This document shows, in pieces, positions 46,239-57,374 of a stretch of DNA of 64,000 nucleotides. A program made the position numbers and the translations under genes. The notes beneath the pieces are model-generated. The model saw nothing but the letters and a program-made list of their open reading frames with translations, did no database searches and was not told the DNA's origin. This stretch comes from Paracamarosporium sp. OC-R06-R3. Taxonomy: Eukaryota; Ascomycota; Dothideomycetes; Pleosporales; Didymosphaeriaceae. The stretch's first letter is position 1. Each line of letters opens with the position of its first letter. The stretch is from NCBI GenBank assembly GCA_019828545.1, contig JACVRA010000022.1:248001-312000 (forward strand), read 5' to 3'.

Positions 46239-48157
46239 ATGGCGTTTCGGCGAAGATTGAGCAGTCATCTCGCCATCGATGCATCCTCTCGCTCTTTTCC
46301 GCGAACTAGACTACCCTCGAGAGTTCGAGATTTCTGTGCGGGATCGACTCGTTTCCCAGCTTACCACTCAATGATGGAATTCTTTGAGCTGTTTGAGTAT
46401 ACAACGGGCCGGTGGATGTTTGTAAGACTACTCCTGAAGCTGGCGCTCGTTGTTAACCATAAACTCTAGTTGGAATGATGCCGTAAAACATGCTGAAAGA
46501 AGACGTGTTTTTAACGTATTGGAACTCAAGCGCTTCGCGGCCGCAGCTGTCAATCAGAACGTAGAGGATGTGGTTGGTTTTGAAAAACTTGCTGAAGGAG
46601 GTTTCAACCGAACTTTCCTGGTTACTATGCGTGATGGTTTCCAGTTCGTTGGGCGCGTCCCTTACCTAATAACTGAGCCACGGCACCTTGTCGTTGCTAG
46701 TGAAGTTGCGACGATGGATTTTCTCCGTTCACATAGCATTCCCGTCCCCCAAATTTACAGTTATTCGGCTACATCAGACAACGCTGCCGGTACTGAGTAT
46801 CTCTTCATGGGGCTAGTTCGTGGAACGAATCTAGGGGACATTTGGTATGACCTATCTGAGAAGGCTAGAATTGCCGTCGTCACCAAACTTGTGGAGCTGG
46901 AGTCTCGCCTGTTCGCTTTGCCGTTTCCAGCAAGCGGCAGCATGTACTATACCAAAGATCTGCGACCCGAGTTTGTTAAGGTTGTCATTCCTAACGCCGA
47001 CCCGGCATGCGATAGTCGCTTTTGTATTGGCCCAGACACAAGGCTTTGCTTGTGGCATGGAAAGAGAGTCAATGTCCAGGTTGATCGTGGACCATGTACG
47101 TACCAAGCCTACTATTTCAATAGATGCATCCGCTTCTTTACGAAATAACTCCTTTGGTTTACCTCATTCTCCATTAGCACTCTTCGCTAAACATTCAAAA
47201 GATACTGATCCAGCAGCTGCTCTTACAGCTGGGGCCAAGAAAGAGATTGCATATTTGACAAAATTTGGCCAACCCCTTCACCCCTTTCAACGTCTTCGCC
47301 GGGAAATATACAATTATCAAAAACAATCACCTTTGGAGCATTTAGACAGTTTGGACAAATACCTGCGAATCGTACCTTATATCATACCGAATGGCAACGG
47401 CAATCTTACCCGCCCGACGTTAAGACATCCTGATCTTCAACCCAATAATGTGTTTATCTCTGATGAACTTGAGATTACCGGTCTGATCGACTGGCAACAC
47501 TGCACAATACTCCCGCTCTTTCTGCAATGTGGTATCCCAGACAGCTTCCAGAACTACGGCGATAGCGTCTCGGAGTCGCTGGTACTCCCTGAATTACCCC
47601 AAAACTTCGACGGGCTGAGCGAGAGCGAACAATTTGAGCAGGTTGTTCTTCTACGTCGGCGTCAGCTCCACTACTTCTATGTCGCAACGACTGCGAAACT
47701 GAACTCTACACACTACAATGCCCTGACCTACGATTTCAGCACGCTGAGACGTAAACTCTTTGATCACGCAAGTTATCCCTGGGAAGGTGATAACGTGACT
47801 TTCAAAGCGGATCTGATTCACCTCACAAAGAGCTGGTCTAACATCACCACTTCGGAGTCGAATACGAGTGGTGATACCAGGCTTCCTTGCCCAACTTCGT
47901 TCACAGAAGACGAGGTGAGTGAGTGTTTGCGTCTGAATGCTGCGCAAATCGAGGCAGACAAGCAGCTTCAGACTTGTAGGGATGTTATAGGTGTCGGTCC
48001 TGAGGGGTGGGTGCCCTTGGAGCATTATGACGAGATAAAGCAGCGTGAGAAGAAGCTGAAAGCCGATGCGCTTGAGGCAGCTGAGTCCGAAGAGGAACGA
48101 GCGAAGCTATGTGAGCATTGGATATTCGATGACTTTGATGAAGAGCAATATTCGTGA
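46239..48157 (+). CDS. AIM9-like mitochondrial phosphotransferase (APH/protein-kinase-like fold)
   Basis: Protein of about 594 residues with an aminoglycoside-phosphotransferase-like kinase fold, related to fungal Aim9 (altered inheritance of mitochondria). The ATG at 46239 gives a basic, Arg/Ser-rich presequence (MAFRRRLSSHL ... RTRLPSRVRDF) typical of mitochondrial import. Exons are 46239-46417, 46470-47095 and 47178-48157. Intron 1 uses the weak donor GTTTGT and joins YTTGRWI to WNDAVKHAERRRVFN. Intron 2 is taken as 82 nt; a nearer acceptor would make it 28 nt in the same frame. Kinase motifs are the nucleotide loop KLAEGGFNRTFLV, the RVPY strand, the catalytic loop HPDLQPNNVFISDE and the metal-binding GLIDWQHC. 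The substrate is unknown for the family. The C-terminal tail is acidic. Confidence 0.85.
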
Positions 48158-48603
48158 AGAATGTAATTTGTTGAAGCTTTCTATACCCTGTATACCTGCT
48201 AGATAGGCCTTCAGAAAGCAATTAGGTGTGGTTTCAACGCTGTTTTTCCTACTCAGAACGCTGAAATGCTCTCGGTGACACGCTCAGGTATTACTTTGGC
48301 CAGCTGATAGCACATCTGAGTTTAACTTGTATGAAGCGGAATATCCACAAGCGGAAAGTGCACTTCTTTGTTATTGTACATTCAAATTGCCTCGGATGCT
48401 GCTTTAAGTAAGATATGCATGTGCATTCGCAGGATTACCACTTACCGAATGAGGATGTGGCAGTGCCTGCATTATATCATAGCCTCACTGTAGCCTGCTG
48501 TAGCCTGCTGTAGCTGTTAACCGGCATAAAAGCGATCCTTGATCTGTTATGTTACACAAACTTATGCAACAAAGATTTGAACTTTGAATGAAGAATCGAG
48601 AAA
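48158..48603. other. Intergenic with short repeat and TATA-like box
   Basis: 446 bases. It contains TAGCCTGCTG repeats at 48481-48516 and the sequence CATAAAAG (48525-48532), 70-80 bases before the next ATG, a plausible TATA element. Confidence 0.45.
48481..48516. repeat. Short tandem repeat, 10-bp TAGCCTGCTG
   Basis: Two exact copies (48491-48510) with degenerate flanking partial copies on either side. It lies just upstream of a TATA-like box. Confidence 0.7.
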
Positions 48604-49965
48604 ATGGTTCGCAAGCTCAAAATTGGTGTTAAGGCTGAAGCCTACCGACGTGCCGCTAAAGAGGCTGCTCTAGTAAGTATCACTATTCATCTAACCTCCA
48701 ACAAACATGCTAAAACCTTCCAGAAAAAGAAATACGCCACGCCGCCTAAGGTCGTCAAGAGGGGTCGTGCATTGAGTATTTCTCCCGATAATAGCTTTGA
48801 AAAGGAAGTTGAAGATCAAAATGGTTCCATACTCTTCAGACTTCCTCTCGAAGTACGGGAGATGATATATGCTGAGCTTTTCGGCTCGTACGACCGCGTC
48901 TGGGTCTTGGTCGAGCACAAGAGACTCTTTTGCACCGGTCAGCGCGACAAAACCCCGTATTCGGCTAGGCTGGAGGATCTACACATAGGGTCAAAAGAAC
49001 AATCGAGAGACCAGAAAGCTACAGAATCATCTGAATCAACCGCAGCTGAACCAGAGACATTGGCCGACAGCGCAAGAGTGACAGACAAGGCCCATGATTC
49101 ACTTGCAGAGAAAAAACAAGCAGAACAAGGGAACACACAAGTCATGCTTTCCAAGAAGCCGACAAAAATAACCGGAGAATCTTCTAATGAGCCGCCAAAA
49201 TCTACCGCACGATCCTGGGGCCTTGGAGTTCTCCCCTTCCTCCAATCCTGCCGCAGGATCTACCCCGAAGCAATCCCCTACTTGTACTCTGTCCCCACAT
49301 TCACGTTCCATGACACGCTCCCTTTCCTCGTATTCGTAGCTTCCATCCCACCAACGCACTACAAACTTATACGCTCCATACACATCAACCGCGCTATTGG
49401 ATACGACGCCCCACCCCAACCCCCACGCCATCTGCAATCCAAATTCAAAATCGATGATGGCCCCATGGCCGCGAGGCCGCAATTCAAAGAGATAGACTAC
49501 AAGTTCTTCCACGACGGGACATATACGGGAACGCTGTACAACGCAACCATTCTCCTGCCGCCGTCTCAGGATAATACGTTCTGGCCGTTGTACATGTGGG
49601 ACGCGATTGCCAAAGCACTACAAGAGATGAGGGGCCTAAGGAAATTGCACATCACACTTGTTAACATCGAGCGGTACATTCAAGTCTGGGTCGACCACGG
49701 CTACGAAAACAGCGGGCAGAGAGATGCACGCGAAATCATGGAATCGCTAGAGCGTGTTGGGCGGGTCCGGCCTGGCGATGAACATGAGGCCGATGGGGAG
49801 CGAAAGCAAAGAGAGGAGGCAGAAGTTGTGTTTGAGAACGTTTGGTGGTCGCTGAGTGATAAGTATAAGAAGAGAGGTCACTGGATCAGGGTGATTGAAG
49901 ATGACGGGAAGGTGAAATGGAGAGAGATTGGCAAAGCTGCTGGAGAGATGATAAAGATGTACTAA
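48604..49965 (+). CDS. DUF7730-like protein, function unknown
   Basis: Protein of 436 residues of a large fungal family whose core begins with an F-box-like LPLEVREMIYAELFG segment and continues with FLQSCRRIYPEAIPYLYSVPTF, as in DUF7730 proteins. The exact function is not known. Exon 1 is 48604-48672 and exon 2 48724-49965. The 51-nt intron has perfect signals (GTAAGT, CTAAC, TTCCAG) but is a multiple of three without stops, so unspliced sequence also reads through, adding 17 residues after KEAAL. The N-terminus is basic (VRKLKIGVKAEAYRRAAKEAA, then KKKYATPP). A disordered Ser/Glu/Lys insertion (residues about 105-180) splits the domain. The C-terminal half contains SIHINRAIGY, FWPLYMWDAIAKALQEMRGL and a helical, charged end. 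Confidence 0.75.
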   Translation: MVRKLKIGVKAEAYRRAAKEAALVSITIHLTSNKHAKTFQKKKYATPPKVVKRGRALSISPDNSFEKEVEDQNGSILFRLPLEVREMIYAELFGSYDRVWVLVEHKRLFCTGQRDKTPYSARLEDLHIGSKEQSRDQKATESSESTAAEPETLADSARVTDKAHDSLAEKKQAEQGNTQVMLSKKPTKITGESSNEPPKSTARSWGLGVLPFLQSCRRIYPEAIPYLYSVPTFTFHDTLPFLVFVASIPPTHYKLIRSIHINRAIGYDAPPQPPRHLQSKFKIDDGPMAARPQFKEIDYKFFHDGTYTGTLYNATILLPPSQDNTFWPLYMWDAIAKALQEMRGLRKLHITLVNIERYIQVWVDHGYENSGQRDAREIMESLERVGRVRPGDEHEADGERKQREEAEVVFENVWWSLSDKYKKRGHWIRVIEDDGKVKWREIGKAAGEMIKMY

Positions 49966-50636
49966 GGCTGGACCTCAAGCTGCTGATCATGATCAAATAT
50001 TTCTTGTCTCGCTCTTCTAGCAAAGCAAAACCATATATGATACACAATCTCTAAGCTCATGTGAACCTGAAGGCGGCCGAGAGAGTTAGCATCGGACTGC
50101 AGGCGAGCCATTAAAGTAACGAGGGCATTGTATGAAATGAGGTATTGTGGATTATTGTGCCTTTGACTGAGCCAGATCTATATCCAGGTACTAGATTCGT
50201 AGATCGTACGAGACATGCGTACCAGCCTCTAGATTGTAAAGATGCCCTTCCTCCATCAACTACGTCGTTCATCCTGAATCAAACCATACAGACGCAACAA
50301 TCCACGTCACGGTACAAAATCATATCATAGCTGATGCGGCCGGAATAAAAGGTGCATTGTATTAGCTGCTTATGTTTCCATCCTCGGCCGACTTTGTAAG
50401 TAGTAACATGTTGCGAGAAAAGACCTGTCCACCATATAACAGATGAAGATCATGTCACCGAGTAGCCTTATTAACCACCCCTCTAAGTATGCGTACAGAC
50501 CCTGCTAATGCTAAGCATGATGAGCGTCGCAAGAATGGCCCACGCAGTTGACATCTTAGAGCACTCCCACCCTTGGCTCGTACTTTACAGCAAACACGAA
50601 CCGAAAAACGAACCAAAAGAGCTTATACGGAGCCTC
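49966..50636. other. Convergent intergenic region
   Basis: About 670 bases between the 3' ends of the DUF7730-like and GPI-protein genes. It contains only short ORFs of random composition. Confidence 0.4.
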
Positions 50637-52438
50637 TTAAGCGAAATGTGCAAAGGCGAGCGCAACGACGATAGCGACAACAGAGCTCTTCCCGGGACGG
50701 AAACCCTGCTGGCCTTCGTTGTTGATCGGAATTGGCGAAGTTGGAGTCGGTGAGTTTACAGTTCCATTGTCGGTGGCACTTGGCCACAAGCTAGTCACTA
50801 CGTCAGCTAAAACAGTGTAGATACGAAGAGAAGAGCTGCTTACCCAGACCCAGTGGGGATATATGCCGACGCATCTGAACCAATGCTAGTATGTATGCCC
50901 AAAGTTTCGGTTGAATAGTTGCGACTGCTCGTCGAAAGTGGCGCCGTCACAATGAGAGTCGTATGGGGATAAGTGAAGAAGCTTGTAACCTGGGTCGTCA
51001 AGGTATCCTCTTCAGCCGAGGAAGTTGAGTTAAAAGTCGTATTTGGCAGTTCTGGAGTGAAGGTATAATCCGGGGACTTGGTAGGACCGGTAGGACTAGC
51101 AGTCGTCCCAGGCAGAGGTCCACCTGGTGTCGAGGAAAGCGAAGAAGTTTCGGTGCTCTCGATGCCAGTCTCACCAGGACCAGAAGCGGTACCAGAAACG
51201 GAAAATGTTAGTCTAACAGTGTATGAGGTGTGAGTTGGCGTGGAACTTAGGCTTGACGATGGAGAGCGTGAAGCATCGGGGCCTGAAGTATATGGGTTGC
51301 CGTTGTTTGAGTTTTGTTGAACGCCAGAAGTAGGAACTTGTGGCAGGCCAGATATCAGACCACCAGATCCTGAGAGCGACGGCACACTTGGATACGAGGG
51401 AGATGGAATACCTGCGGTTGGTGTAGTACCTGAGCTTGCAGGCAGGGGACTGTCAGATACTGGGACCGATGTTCTGCCAGAACTTGGTCGTGGTCGCGGA
51501 GGAACACCAGGTATGGGGTTAGAGGAGGAAGCACCTGGGTACGAGGCCAATGGGGTACCAGGGCTAGAGACAGTCGATACGCTAGGGACAGATACTGATG
51601 GTTGACCAGGGCTTGGAATGTAAGAGCTACCAGGCGTTGGAACTGAAGATATCGAGGGTGACACGCCTGGTCGGGAAGGGAACTGAAAACCAGGCAATGA
51701 ACCGGATGGAATGCCGGGGCTCAATATGGAGGAAAGGACTGGGCTCGTATTGATGGGGCCGCCAGAGCTTTGTATGGGTGAATTGATTTGGCTCGAACTA
51801 GAAGGAGACCCAACATAAGGAGCTGAGCCTGGACCGGACGGGACGTTGGAGATTGGGTTGGTGGGAGCAACAGGAGATGGACCGATCGGAAAGATAGAGC
51901 TTATAATGGGTGGTTTATCCGAACCAGAACCAGAACCAGAAGGTGCATCGGGATAGGGAGCGACAACGGAGCCCGTAGGATTGTTGGTCGATGTGATGGC
52001 AGTCGGCGGTAAGCTACCTGTAGCTGAGGGCAGGACAACTGGGACACTGGCTGTCCAAGTCTCGGTAGGCGAAGCTTGGGGCTGACTGATCGGGAGAGGC
52101 AAACCGGGAGTAGTCGTCACCAAACACAAAGTAGTCGTTGTGGATGCGAACACGACCGATGTGACCACGGTCAAGCCATCCGTTGGGCAGTTGGAAGCAC
52201 CCGAAGCGCACTCTGTGATGGTGAAGTAAGAGGTCGTATAGAGAGTTGATGTGGAGTAGGCACTGGCACCGACGGCAAACAGGGGAGCACCCTCGGAGAG
52301 CGCAGTGACTGAGCCTTGTTAGCGATGATGGCTATCAGAAGATTGAAAAGGAGTATTGCCTTTATCGTCCGGTGCATCCGGTGACGCAACAACACAAAGG
52401 CCGCTACCAAGCAGTACAGTGATCTTGGAGACCCTCAT
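50637..52438 (-). CDS. GPI-anchored Ser/Thr/Pro-rich cell-wall protein
   Basis: Predicted surface protein of about 549 residues. Exons are 52438-52408 (signal peptide start MRVSKITVLL), 52308-50844 and 50790-50637. Intron 1 ends in a strong CTAACAAGGCTCAG; its donor is either GTAGCG (used here) or GTGTTG 13 bases further on, both in phase. Intron 2 (53 nt) starts GTAAGC and ends TGACTAG. After the signal peptide comes a Cys/Thr segment (SYFTITECASGASNCPTDG, ATTTLCLVTTT-like), then some 400 residues of Ser, Pro, Gly and Thr with loose PSVPSxSxP and PGTPxxSxPG repeats, expected to be O-mannosylated. The last exon ends in GFRPGKSSVVAIVVALAFAH and FA, a GPI-attachment signal: small residues, then a hydrophobic tail to the stop. 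It lies head to head with a smaller GPI protein. Confidence 0.82.
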
Positions 52439-53257
52439 GGCGGATAGAGCAGACGATGGGTGAGAGGCTAAAGGAGTGTAGTGAGCGGGAAAGAGAAAGC
52501 AACAAGCCAAAGACTGGTCGCTGGAAAAGAGCGTGGGAGCGAGAGTAGGTAGTGAAGGGGAGGAGAGGCGAGATAAACCGCATATTTGGGTCCGAGAAGG
52601 GTAGGCGGTGCCAAGAGTTGTCAATACTGACAGAGGTGGAAGGCACGGTGCTGCTGAGCAACAGACAACGGGCAGCATGTTCTTATCTCTGGCACCGGGG
52701 ATCTACCTACGGGAAGGTAGAGAGCGAAGAAGGCTAACGTTACTGCACCTGCCTCACGTGTACCTTCTTTCACTGCTTGGCAGATCGGGCAACAGCTACC
52801 AAGAGAAAAAGCGCTTTGTATCGGCAAACAACCTCTCGGCAGGCTTCGGGTGCTGTTCAGCTTAGAATGTCAGGGGATGTTTATTGACTGATAAGAGCGC
52901 TTCGCCGAAAGTGTGAGAGCCTATTGTGTCACCCCGGGGGTGCGGTAGGCAAAATGGAGCAAGTCCTTGTCTTCGTTGCTAAGATTAGTCGGTTCTCCTT
53001 CCACTGACGGCAGAACTCGAACGTGAGCACGTGATCGTCGTTCACTTTCACCGCTGGCACCAACGGTAGATCAGCAGGTGTGATCCAAGCACTGTACCTG
53101 CCGCTGTTGCCCTTGTAAGTTGTTCGTCGCCTCACCTCGACCGCTCCCCACCACGACACTTCTCCGATCGCAATTCAGCGAACATATCGCCAGAGCATAC
53201 ATTCAACCCGTATCTCTTGATTACCCAACAGCTCTTCAACAGCCTTTCCTCCTCAAC
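52439..53257. promoter_or_regulatory. Shared upstream region of two GPI-protein genes
   Basis: 819 bases between divergent starts of two wall-protein genes, so co-regulation is plausible. A CT-rich leader precedes 53258. The ORFs inside are short and not family-like. Confidence 0.4.
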
Positions 53258-53863
53258 ATGTTCGGCTTCAAGATTGTTGTTGTCGCTGCTGCGATTGCCG
53301 GCTTCGTCGTGGCCACCGCGCCCCACGATGGTGCGTTGTATTATCCCCAGATGCCCTTCACTTGAACTAATTTTTGATTTTCCCAATTTACAGATGTCTG
53401 CTACACTGCTCCAGCTGTGACGACTACCGTCACCGTCACTGAGTGCGGCCAGTTGACGACGCCAGCTTCTTCTCCTTCCGCGTCCAACACCCACAGCACG
53501 ACGGCTCCACCAGCTGAGACCTCGTGGCTGCCCCCGGCTCCAGCACCTAGCAGCCCTGCTCCGTCGCCAGCCCCGTCTGCCTCTTCTGGTCCAGTTCCTG
53601 CTCCTTCGGATGTTGTTTCCCCTGCTCCGCCTGCATCTTCTGGTGGTCCATCTGGCACTGCGTCCTCCTCGGCGGAGCCTACCCCGACTGCGACCTACAA
53701 CCCGACGCCTTCGTCTTCGCAGTCTGGCAGCGCCCCTTCGTCTTCGAGCGCACCCCAGCAGCCTCCCTCCAATGCCGCCTCTATCCCAACCGTGTCGTTC
53801 GGCATGGGCTCCGTCGTTGGCGTGGGTATGGCAATCAGCGCAGTCGTTGCTGCTCTTGTCTGA
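53258..53863 (+). CDS. Small GPI-anchored Ser/Pro-rich secreted protein
   Basis: Surface protein of 180 residues. Exon 1 is 53258-53330 and exon 2 53394-53863. The 63-nt intron starts GTGCGT, has a CTAAT branch site and ends TTTACAG, joining APHDD to VCYTAPAVTTTVTVTECGQL. The signal peptide (MFGFKIVVVAAAIAGFVVAT) should be cut after Thr-Ala. The Cys-containing TTTVTVTECG segment is followed by about 110 residues rich in Ser, Pro, Ala and Thr, likely O-glycosylated. The end, SFGMGSVVGVGMAISAVVAA then LV, is a GPI signal. Its Thr-Val-Thr-Glu-Cys motif resembles the FTITEC motif of the divergent neighbour, which suggests related wall roles or an old duplication. No enzyme domain is present. Confidence 0.83.
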
Positions 53864-55145
53864 TAGGCTCCACACATTCACTTGGTACATGCCGTAAATG
53901 TTCGGCATGGCCAGGGTTTCCAGCCATCATTTGAGCTGCCACATGCTGTGTCGCCCTTGATGTCGGCCTCTATGTTACCCTTCCCGGGATAATGCAAAAC
54001 TGCTGAGACTGTTGGTCTTGACGGGGCGCCTGGGGATGAGGTTAACATGCATAGGAGTTATTCATGTAATGGTAGCTTAGCTCAGCTATAGCCTTTCTAG
54101 TCGTTAAATGGGAGTGGTGTCTTTGTGGAATATCTCTTGCGCAAGTGTGATGCCATGATGAAGCTATAATTAAGTCGGACGCGGTGTGCCCCAAGCTTTG
54201 GCATGTGGCTGTAGGTGTCTGCAAGCATGCTTGTACTACCGTACGGGCAATACTCATTAGCGGCCCGTCTGTGCGCCGGGTTGTTGAAACCATATGGGAG
54301 ATATCTGGTGTTTTCTGTTACATAACCTTGGAGTAGATAGCTGCCTGCTGGAAGGCTCTGGATTACCGGGGCTGGCACACAGAAACACTTCGCCTTGAGT
54401 TGTCGTGTGCCTCGTTGCCTCTTCTCCCAGCAACGACATGCGGCTCGTGGTGGCGCTGAGCTTGTAGCACGCAAGAGGCAGATTTTTCAACAAGCACGTT
54501 CCCCAAGCCGCCTTCTCGATGCTTGATGATACGAGGCTCTCCAGGGGTTGGCCCCCGTGCTCGACATGGACGACCCCATAGGCTCGCTTTCGGCGCCCGC
54601 TTCCCCCACGCCCTCGTCCAAATCGCAGCCAACCTCGGTTGCATGAAATCGCCGCACCTCAGTCAGTTCATCAAATTTCGCATGCCCGTGTCTGTTCGTT
54701 GAGCGAATGCAGATGCATGCTGCATGCGCGACACGATCGGCCCGGTTGAACGAGCCATGCTAGTGCCTCGTGTGCAGTGCCGCGCTTCTACTACGTGGTG
54801 TGCATCCATCCACATGGGGACTGCGCCGCGTGCGTTTCCCGCACCGCATCTATTTGGAAGCTGATGCATCCGACGGACCATTACATGAAGCACACGAAAC
54901 CTGAGTCGCCCTGCCCGAATTAGACCCCCCAACCATACACCTAATGACATTACCTTATCCGCTGCGCCATCGCCGGGGTGCTTCCAGGGTGTTTTGCTTC
55001 TGCTTGCTCTCCTCTGGGGGCGATGAACTAGCATCCCGCTTCATAAGCCCTACAGTCCCGCAGTGTCGGACTGTTCTGATCCTGCTCCCATCCCCCAGGA
55101 AGCTGGTCGCATCTTCCGTGCGTTTGCACCCCGAGTCCTGTCGTC
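53864..55145. other. Gene-poor interval
   Basis: About 1.28 kb with overlapping short ORFs on both strands and no recognisable coding, RNA or repeat feature. The right end must hold the phosphate transporter promoter. Confidence 0.45.
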
Positions 55146-57160
55146 ATGTCGCGCGTGGTACACAAGTGAGCTGCTGTCAAAACCGTGTAGCCAACATGCT
55201 CTGGCACTGACAGTTGGCCAGGACGGCAGGCGGAAACGCCGCGTTTCACAACTTTCACAACGACTACGCCCACATTGCGGATCCCAACGAGAGAAGACGG
55301 CTTGCTCTCGCTGAAATCGACAAGGCTCCTTTGGGCTGGTATCATCTAAGAACTGTGGTCGTTTCAGGCATTGGGTTTTTTACAGGCGTGTTGTCTCCAT
55401 GGCGTGTATTATCTCGCATGAGCTAACTCGGCGTTCAGATGCCTACGATCTCTTCGCCGTCAACATGATCGTTTCCATGCTGGGTGTCGTCTTCTGGCAG
55501 TGAGTGTGTCTGCTTGCTCTCGTATACTCACGTGCTCACGGGTCAGGAACGCGACCCATTCGCCAGGGAAGATGCCTTCGCACGCCGACACCGCCATCAA
55601 GGTTGCTACTTCCACTGGAACTGTGGTCGGACAAATTGTATTCGGTGTTCTTGCTGATATCGTCGGTCGCAAGAAAATGTACGGCATGGAACTCATTCTG
55701 ATCATCTTCGCTACTCTCGCCCAGTCATTGTCGGCGCATTCTCCCGCATGCTCCATTGTCGGCGTCATCGTCTTCTGGAGGGTATTGATGGGAATAGGGA
55801 TTGGAGGCGACTACCCGCTCAGTTCAATCATCACCTCTGAATTTGCAACGACAAGATGGAGAGGTGCTATGATGGCGGCGGTCTTCGCTATGCAGGGTAT
55901 AGGCCAGTTTGCCGCAGCCATGGTATCACTCGTTGTGACAGAGGCATACAAGTCAACTCTGCAACAGGCAAAGACTGTGGACAAGTGCACTGGCTCTTGC
56001 GGGCTGGCTGTTGACAAGATGTGGAGAATCGTCATTGGCTTTGGCGCCGTTCCTGGCTGCATCGCTCTCTACTATCGCCTCACTATCCCCGAGACGCCAC
56101 GTTATACTTTTGATGTCGATCGCGACGTAATCCAAGCTGGCTCCGACGTCAAGGCTTTCAAGGCTGGCATGCCTAGAGGCAACGTTGACGAGATCACACG
56201 TGCACGCGCCAAGCAGAACGATGCTCCTCAGCTGGAGATTCCAAGGGCCTCCTGGTCAGACTTCTTTTCTTGGATTAGCAAATGGAAGAACGGAAGTATC
56301 TTGCTCGGTACTGCTGGCTCCTGGTTTCTACTTGACGTTGCTTTTTACGGTAAGTATAGGATCCACGTCGCATTGACATACAATCCTCTGGTGAGTACAG
56401 ACACTAATTTGAGACAGGTCTTGGACTCAACAACTCCATCATCTTGCAACAGATCGGCTTCGGTAAAGGTGACGATGTCTACCAGATCTTCCATAACCAA
56501 GCTGTGGGCAACCTCATCATCACCTGTGCAGGGGCAATCCCTGGTAAGTATCAATATGACATATCGTACTATTGTTGCTAACGGGCAACAGGCTACTGGG
56601 TCACCGTCGCAACAGTGGATACCATAGGTCGCAAACCCATCCAGCTCATTGGCTTCGTAACCCTAACCGCCATCTTTGTGGCCATCGGCTTCGCATATCA
56701 TCTCCTCTCGGGCAAAGCCCTCCTTGCCCTCTATGTCATTGCCCAGTTCTTCTTCAACTTCGGGCCTAATGCCACCACCTTCATCATCCCTGGAGAATGC
56801 TTTCCAACGCGATACCGCTCTTCAGGCCACGGCATTTCTGCTGCCTCAGGAAAAATCGGCGCCATCATTGCACAGGTCTTGATCGGGCCGCTAAGAACCA
56901 GGGGCGCGGCACCCGGCAGCTCGGACAGCCCATGGCTCAATCACGTCATGCAGATTTACAGCGTGTTCATGTTCGCGGGGATTTTTACGAGTCTGCTGGT
57001 GCCCGAGACGAAGAGAAAAACGTTGGAGAGATTGGCAGGTGAGGTAGAGGGGACGCCGGAATATGACCCGGAAAACGTGAGGAGGAGGGATGTCGAGAAG
57101 GTGGTTGAGCTGCAGGAGGGGATGAGGGCGAGGAGAGACAGGGTGTGGGATGGGCAGTAA
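55146..57160 (+). CDS. PHO84-type phosphate:H+ symporter (MFS)
   Basis: Plasma-membrane inorganic phosphate transporter of 580 residues. Six exons: 55146-55165, 55222-55385, 55439-55499, 55547-56349, 56418-56543 and 56592-57160. The first exon codes MSRVVHK. Junction 2 must be at TTT ACA G|gcgtgt to give the conserved GFFTDAYDLFAVNM, so this intron has a GC donor. Other family blocks are GTVVGQIVFGVLADIVGRKK, GIGIGGDYPLSSIITSEF, WRGAMMAAVFAMQGIGQ, LTIPETPRYTFDV, GLGLNNSIILQQIGF, VDTIGRKPIQLIGF, FNFGPNATTFIIPGECFPTR and YRSSGHGISAASGKIGA. Twelve membrane segments with a central cytosolic loop fit the family size (Pho84 is 587 residues). No PHO-box was verified. Confidence 0.94.
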
Positions 57161-57374
57161 GTCAACGATGTAACGGCAAGATGCACGATGATCTCATATT
57201 TGTTATAGACCTCAGAAGTCGGGCTGGACCTTGATTAATCTGTGAAGTGAGATGTCTCTTTCGTCTGACTCTAGGTTAAGGATCACGTATGGTAGCGGCT
57301 GGGCTGGAGTTGGAGAAAACGCTGCCTTGCCTAGCGTAATCCAGATTTACCAGAGCACACACACTCTTCAAGTC
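57161..57374. other. Spacer between PHO84-like gene and transposon relic
   Basis: Short 3' flank of the phosphate transporter, possibly including the unrecognised left end of the degenerate transposon. No terminal inverted repeat could be located by eye. Confidence 0.35.

Noticed and set aside
46000..46260. 86-codon ORF with a hydrophobic start before the AIM9-like gene
   Set aside because: It overlaps the AIM9-like presequence in another frame; the presequence frame connects to conserved exons and this one does not.
57252..57374. ORF beginning near 57252 as an independent small gene
   Set aside because: Its second half runs out of frame through recognisable transposase remains; it is an accidental frame across a relic.
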